Assembly: GCF_025152405.1 (NCBI RefSeq)
Contig: NZ_CP102292.1
Span: forward strand, 2,542,001-2,606,000
Direction of reading: 5' to 3'
Origin: [Ruminococcus] lactaris ATCC 29176
GTDB taxonomy: Bacteria; Bacillota; Clostridia; Lachnospirales; Lachnospiraceae
Length of the DNA: 64,000 nt
Below are positions 59,738-64,000 of the stretch, piece after piece (the first letter of the stretch is position 1; every line of letters starts with the position of its first letter). Both the position numbers and the translations under genes were made by a program. The notes under the pieces are model-generated. The model ran no database searches and had not been told where the DNA came from. It saw only the letters and a list, made by a program, of their open reading frames with translations.

Positions 59738-60514
59738 ATGGGAAAAATTAAGATCATTTTCTTTGATATTGACGGTACACTGCTCAGACTGCGGGCGAAA
59801 GAACTTTCTGAAAAGACAGTTGAAGCACTGAACCGCCTGAAAGCAAACGGAATCAGGCTCTGCATTGCAACCGGGCGAACCCCGGTCAGCCTTCCCCATT
59901 TCAGTGGGATTGAATTTGATACATTCCTGACTTTCAATGGTTCTCTGTGCTACAACGACACAGAAACGATCTTCAGCAATCCGATCAGCCCGGATGATGT
60001 TCAAAAGCTCATCCGCAATGCCGACAGTCTCGGACGTCCGGTCTCTGTTGCCACTAAAAGCCGGCTGGCTGCCAATGGATTTGACATTGATCTGTCGGAT
60101 TATTACTCGATTGCTCATTTACAATTAACAGTTGCGAAAGATTTTGAGCAGGTTTCCAACGAAGAAGTTTATCAGCTTCTGCTCGGTTGTCGCGAAACCG
60201 ACTATTCTGCCATTTTAAAAGACGTAGATGGTGCAAAGATTGCTGCCTGGTGGGATCGTGCAGTTGATATCATTCCCGCCAATGGCGGTAAGGGCATCGG
60301 CATCCAGAAAGTACTGGAATACTACCATTTAGACAAATCCGAAGCCCTCGCCTTTGGTGACGGGAACAATGATATTGAAATGCTCCTCTCTGTAGGAACA
60401 GGTGTTGCCATGGGAAATGCTTCCCCTCAGCTAAAAGAAGTTGCCGATGAAATCTGCAAGGATGTTGCCGAGGATGGCATTTACGATTATTGCCTGACCC
60501 ATGGACTGATCTGA
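59738..60514 (+). CDS. Cof-type HAD hydrolase
   Basis: 258 residues. HAD motif I FFDIDGTLL, motif II IATGRTP, motif III Lys in a KGIGIQKVLEYY block, motif IV FGDGNNDIEMLLSVGTGVAM; the large cap of the Cof/IIB subfamily lies in the middle. These are sugar- or cofactor-phosphate phosphatases of broad specificity. Ribosome site AGGAG. A TATAAT lies at about 59690-59695 with a weak -35. Housekeeping-like island between two decayed stretches. Confidence 0.92.
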   Translation: MGKIKIIFFDIDGTLLRLRAKELSEKTVEALNRLKANGIRLCIATGRTPVSLPHFSGIEFDTFLTFNGSLCYNDTETIFSNPISPDDVQKLIRNADSLGRPVSVATKSRLAANGFDIDLSDYYSIAHLQLTVAKDFEQVSNEEVYQLLLGCRETDYSAILKDVDGAKIAAWWDRAVDIIPANGGKGIGIQKVLEYYHLDKSEALAFGDGNNDIEMLLSVGTGVAMGNASPQLKEVADEICKDVAEDGIYDYCLTHGLI

Positions 60515-60571
60515 GGATTCTATATATAAGATTACATTTACTAAGTAATGAACAGATTGGAGGAACAGAGA

Positions 60572-61215
60572 ATGAAAAATCTGTTTGAACACACAAGTGC
60601 CCTTTGAGTAAAATATAGCAGCTATGAATATCGCACTGCTGATGATCGCACTTTATATATAGTAGTTTCAGGAAATGCAAAACCTCAGATGTACCGCCCA
60701 ATGCAGGATGCCAATGCACTTGTCCTTGATGCGGTTAATATTGATCTTATGACTATGCATAAAGCAGATAATGATATATTGCAACAGATGGTTCTTGATT
60801 TTGTATCTGCTTATGGATTCCTTGGTTTTATGACAGCACTGCCGACAACGGTACAGTTTGTTACATATGAATCCGTATATCTTCCTAAAAACCACTTTAT
60901 AAAAGAAGAAACTCTTTCAACAGAGGATTATCTTACTTACTTCTACCCTTTTGAAAAGCTTGATTTTCACAAGAAAGGTACGGAATCCGGATGGTCTGTT
61001 GCAGATAAAGATGAAATTGCTGTTGTGATGGCAATGGGTAACAGATGTGCTTTTCTTTTATGCTGACTGATGAAAGCTGTGAAATGAAATTGTGTAAGCA
61101 CTGTGGTAAAGCATTTATCGCAAGCCGAAAGGGAAATGAGTTCTGCTCTCCGAAATGTAAAAATCAATATAATGTGTATAAGACAAGAGCTAAAAAGAAT
61201 AATACTGATGAATAA
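60572..61215 (+). pseudogene. broken zinc-finger protein gene (DUF6076-like)
   Basis: Start MKNLFEHTSAL behind GGAGG is followed by an in-frame TGA at 60605-60607; the frame continues (NAKPQMYRPMQDANALVLDA, later NHFIKEETLSTEDYLTYFYP) to about 61060, where a frameshift is needed to join the C-terminal zinc motif CKHCGKAFIASRKGNEFCSP with C-x2-C-x13-C-x3-C. Two independent lesions, so inactive. The family is seen near mobile islands; function unknown. Confidence 0.75.
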
Positions 61216-61250
61216 AATCGTTTTTATAATGTTCAGGAGGTTTGCACGCA

Positions 61251-62318
61251 ATGAGTGAAATCATTAAAACTAATACAGAATATTCAAAGTGGATTAAAGA
61301 AGTTTCTTTAAGATTCCGCAACAGCCAGATAAAAGCTGCAACAAAAGTTAATAGAGAAATGCTGTTATTTTACTGGTCTATCGGGCATGATATATCAGAG
61401 AATTACAATGAAGTCAAATACGGAAAATCTTTTTTCAAAAATCTTAGTCTTGATTTGCAGGATGCACTACCTGATGTAAAATCATTTTCTGTAACTAATT
61501 TAAAATATATGAAATATTTTTACGATTTATACAACAATTCAAATCGTCAACAACTTGTTGACGATTCAGACACACGAATATGTCAACAAGCTGTTGATGA
61601 TTGTATTTTTATGATTCCGTGGGGACATCATATTCAGATAATTAATAAATGTAAGGGTAATTTAGATAAGGCTTTGTTTTTTGTTAAAAAGACATATGAA
61701 AACAACTGGTCAAGAGCCGTCCTTTTAAATTTTCTCGATACAAACTTGTATGAAAGAGAAGGTAAAGCCATTACAAATTTTGAAAAGCTGCTTCCTGATA
61801 TTGGCAGCGATCTTGCCAGAGAAATCACAAAAGACCCATATAATTTTGATTTTCTAACTCTTAGAGAAGGGTATGACGAAAAAGAATTGAAAGATGCACT
61901 CATGGATAATATCCAGAAATTTCTTCTTGAACTAGGTCGTGGATTTGCTTTTGTCGGTAGAGAATACCGGCTTGTTGTCGGAGATACTGAACAATTTATT
62001 GATATGCTGTTCTACAACATACAAAAACACTGTTATGTTGTAATTGAAATAAAGACAAGGACATTTGATCCCGGAGATATGGGGCAATTAGGAACTTACA
62101 TTGCAGCAACAGACGGAATACTACGTGCAGATAACGATAATCCTACAATTGGCTTACTTATATGCAAAACAAAAGATAATGTTCTGGCTCAATATGCTAC
62201 CAGTGCAGTGAATGTTCCTGTTGGAATTTCCGAATATGAAATTAATAATCTTATTCCTGATGACTATAAAAGTTCCATGCCTACTATTGAAGAAATAGAA
62301 CGAGAACTGAAAGACTAA
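61251..62318 (+). CDS. YhcG/DUF1016 PD-(D/E)XK nuclease
   Basis: About 355 residues from the ATG at 61251, 10 nt behind GGAGG (an upstream TTG touches that site). N-terminal DUF1016 region: AATKVNREMLLFYWSIGHDI, FSVTNLKYMKYFYDLY, IPWGHHIQIINKC. C-terminal nuclease: AFVGREYRLVVGDTEQFIDM, LFYNIQKHCYVVIEIKTRTF with D-x(n)-E-x-K, then MGQLGTYIAATDG. The family is a restriction-type or Holliday-junction-like nuclease. A 25-bp palindrome lies in the coding frame at 61542. Confidence 0.92.
   Translation: MSEIIKTNTEYSKWIKEVSLRFRNSQIKAATKVNREMLLFYWSIGHDISENYNEVKYGKSFFKNLSLDLQDALPDVKSFSVTNLKYMKYFYDLYNNSNRQQLVDDSDTRICQQAVDDCIFMIPWGHHIQIINKCKGNLDKALFFVKKTYENNWSRAVLLNFLDTNLYEREGKAITNFEKLLPDIGSDLAREITKDPYNFDFLTLREGYDEKELKDALMDNIQKFLLELGRGFAFVGREYRLVVGDTEQFIDMLFYNIQKHCYVVIEIKTRTFDPGDMGQLGTYIAATDGILRADNDNPTIGLLICKTKDNVLAQYATSAVNVPVGISEYEINNLIPDDYKSSMPTIEEIERELKD
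61542..61566. repeat. perfect 25-bp palindrome inside yhcG
   Basis: 12-bp arms AATCGTCAACAA and TTGTTGACGATT around a central C. A second, weaker palindrome (TCAACA / TGTTGA) follows at about 61582-61597. The coding product is RQQLVDDSDT and CQQAVDD, i.e. a repeated Q-Q-(L/A)-V-D-D motif. Confidence 0.9.
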
Positions 62319-62450
62319 TTCCATACGCAACTGCCTCCTTTGTGTTATGATATACAGGTAAGAAAAAATTTTCAGACTACAGTAAATCATTGTCCACAAA
62401 AAGGAAAAATATTTCTGCATGACTTACCCAGTGAAAAGGAGGATATTTTT

Positions 62451-63068
62451 ATGAACGATCAGTGGTTAGACTTTGCAATCCGTATTCAGAGTATCGCACA
62501 GGCGGGACTCCAGTACGGAAAAGATAAATATGATAAAGAACGTTACAACGAATTAAGAAAAATTGCTGCTGAAATGATGGCTGCAAAGACGGATCTCCCC
62601 GTCGAAAAAGTATACGGGTTATTCTGCAATGAAAGCGGCTATCAGACCCCGAAAATTGATACCCGTGCGGCAGTTTTTATTGATGGGAAAATCCTTCTTG
62701 TCCATGAAAATAACGGAACCTGGTCTCTCCCCGGTGGATGGTGCGATGTGGATCAGTCCATCGCATCCAACACCGAGAAGGAAGTTTTTGAAGAAACCGG
62801 CTGTACGGTACACTCCAAAAAACTGATCGCCGTTCAGGACTGGCGAAAGCATAATGTCATGAACCATGCCTACGGAGTTATAAAAACCTTTATGCTCTGC
62901 CAGTATGAAAGTGGAACATTTAAATCAAATATCGAGACTACAGAAATCGGACTTTTTGACCGTACATCCCTCCCCAACGACCTGGCGATTGAAAAGACCA
63001 CGAAAGATCAGATCCTGATGTGCTTTGATTTTTATGAGAAACCGGATGCCTCGACATTATTTGACTGA
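62451..63068 (+). CDS. NUDIX hydrolase
   Basis: About 205 residues from the ATG at 62451, behind AAAAGGAGG; an ATG-less longer frame to 62340 is ignored. A helical N-terminal domain (FAIRIQSIAQAGLQYGKDKY) of the Nudix_N type precedes the hydrolase. The Nudix box is GGWCDVDQSIASNTEKEVFE then ETG: the catalytic EV-EE core is kept, but the first Glu of the box is Gln and the Arg is Lys. Likely a nucleotide-sugar or ADP-ribose pyrophosphatase. Stands alone. Confidence 0.9.
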   Translation: MNDQWLDFAIRIQSIAQAGLQYGKDKYDKERYNELRKIAAEMMAAKTDLPVEKVYGLFCNESGYQTPKIDTRAAVFIDGKILLVHENNGTWSLPGGWCDVDQSIASNTEKEVFEETGCTVHSKKLIAVQDWRKHNVMNHAYGVIKTFMLCQYESGTFKSNIETTEIGLFDRTSLPNDLAIEKTTKDQILMCFDFYEKPDASTLFD

Positions 63069-63194
63069 CTGACCGGGCAGTGAAAAAGAAATATGACAAA
63101 AGGACTGGGGAATCTCTTGAGGTGACCCCATATCCGGAGGTTTTCCGATAACTATTATAAAACTTATACCATCAGCCACTCTCACCCTATAGCA

Positions 63195-64000
63195 CTAAAT
63201 TTCCAGCTCCATAGCTTTGCTAATACATTCTTCAATATATCTTTCATCCATAGCTGTATTAAATGTAAGGTCAACATTTGCCGCTGATCCCCACACCCGT
63301 CCTGTATAGTAACGGTAATTATCTGCACGGCGTCTGTCTTCTTTCCGGATCACCTGCTCAGCTTCTTTCTTACTGATATTCAGACGCTCCATAATCCGTT
63401 TTGCCCTTACTTCCAATGGTGCAGCGAAGAACAGTTTTAAAGTCTTCTCATTTTCACACAATACATAATCCGAACATCTTCCAATGATCACACATTTTCC
63501 TTTGGCCGCCAGCTCCCTGATTACTTTTGATTCTGCTTCAAAAATCTTATCTTTCGGAGCCTCTTCCTCTTCCTTTCCATAAAGATACATCTGATTTACA
63601 AAATCATACAACAGACTGTTGGTCATGGACTCTTCTTTCTGACGGATAAACTCGGATGTCATACCCGTTGTACCGGCGATCATCTGAATGATTTCCTGAT
63701 CGTAAAATTCATAACCGAATTTTTCTGCCAGTTTCTTTCCTATGTCATGTCCTCCACATCCGTACTGTCTTCCGATCACAATCACATTCTTATGAATACC
63801 CTCTGCTTCCTGCTTTTCTGCCAATTTTCCCGTTATACCATCTGCCACCGGAGCATTTTCTGCATTTTCTGCATCTGCTGCAGAAGCCAGTGCCTGTCCG
63901 CCTTCTCCGTTCTCTTCCGGGAACAGATATGATTTGATAAACTCCAGCCTTTTTCCAAGCAGTCTGGCAATAAATCCAACCAGCAATGCTGCAATGATCG
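63195..64000 (-). CDS. membrane-anchored cytidylate-kinase-like protein (5' beyond the window)
   Basis: The frame runs off the right end of the window, starting IIAALLVGFIARLLGKRLEF, the last helix of a membrane domain. A low-complexity linker (ASAADAENAENAPVADG) follows, then a P-loop domain NVIVIGRQYGCGGHDIGKKL, AEKFGYEFYDQEIIQ, with YVLCENEKTLKLFFAAPLEV and the lid RRRADNYRYYTG, typical of the cytidylate-kinase-like AAA_26 family. The combination with a YczE-like membrane region is known in Lachnospiraceae. Phosphoacceptor unknown. A low-T hairpin may lie beyond 63120. Confidence 0.85.
   Translation of the reverse strand, partial: IIAALLVGFIARLLGKRLEFIKSYLFPEENGEGGQALASAADAENAENAPVADGITGKLAEKQEAEGIHKNVIVIGRQYGCGGHDIGKKLAEKFGYEFYDQEIIQMIAGTTGMTSEFIRQKEESMTNSLLYDFVNQMYLYGKEEEEAPKDKIFEAESKVIRELAAKGKCVIIGRCSDYVLCENEKTLKLFFAAPLEVRAKRIMERLNISKKEAEQVIRKEDRRRADNYRYYTGRVWGSAANVDLTFNTAMDERYIEECISKAMELEI

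Noticed and set aside
60572-60610. TGA as selenocysteine codon in the broken zinc-finger gene
   Set aside because: No SECIS-like hairpin directly after it, and a second, frameshift lesion is present in the same gene.

Overview
The window looks like chromosome of a low-to-mid GC, Gram-positive gut Lachnospiraceae (Mediterraneibacter / [Ruminococcus] / Coprococcus type). Reasons: the gene order rqcP-yabP-yabQ-divIC-spoIIE-tilS-hpt-ftsH is the classic Firmicute sporulation/division block; there are SPKT-type sorting signals, NiaR-controlled NAD synthesis, Tn4451-like TnpV, a mucin-degrading GH89 enzyme and strong AGGAGG ribosome sites. The species cannot be fixed from the sequence alone.

Layout. 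1-7.8 kb: a secreted multi-domain alpha-N-acetylglucosaminidase (5' end outside the window), an ECF transporter S component and an intracellular GH13 amylase. 7.9-23.5 kb: a conserved housekeeping/sporulation block read on the minus strand (ftsH, hpt, tilS, a membrane-less SpoIIE, divIC, yabQ, yabP, rqcP, a zinc-ribbon membrane protein, HU, a CotS-like kinase fold, cca, a YhaN/YhaO-like pair, asnS). 23.7-27.8 kb: a scarred region with a cut-off transposase, frameshifted and fused membrane genes, and a rhuM gene interrupted by an intact IS3-family element. 27.8-32.1 kb: a PucR-type regulator divergent from a short-chain dehydrogenase plus an Old-Yellow-Enzyme/iron-sulfur reductase. 32.4-39.2 kb: a repetitive InlB-type surface protein, a formate/nitrite channel, a GT2 + Stealth glycopolymer pair and tRNA-Cys. 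39.4-41.5 kb: small AT-rich cargo genes and remnants beside the tRNA. 41.6-46.6 kb: M18 aminopeptidase, unknown anchored protein, XRE regulator, AAA-ATPase/PD-(D/E)XK protein. 47-57.4 kb: rplY, a large exported protein, a methyltransferase, the nadA-nadB-nadC-niaR operon, and MATE + MarR. 57.5-61.2 kb: decayed mobile-element debris (serine-recombinase tail, TnpV, truncated C5 methyltransferase, Rpn fragment, broken zinc-finger gene) around an intact Cof hydrolase. 61.2-64 kb: YhcG nuclease, NUDIX hydrolase and a membrane-anchored cytidylate-kinase-like protein running off the end.

The most unusual content is a family of five related ~194-bp non-coding elements (21.9, 36.9, 41.6, 43.0 and 44.4 kb). 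They share a fixed 3' hairpin, two copies are flanked by exact 7-bp direct repeats, one lacks exactly the 5' helical domain, two are 5'-truncated, and two internal helices show compensatory base-pair changes between copies. They look like a mobile, structured-RNA-like element that I cannot name. Other notable points are a predicted leaderless tilS mRNA, a hairpin leader directly in front of tRNA-Cys, a SpoIIE that has lost its membrane domain, and a perfect 25-bp palindrome inside the yhcG reading frame.
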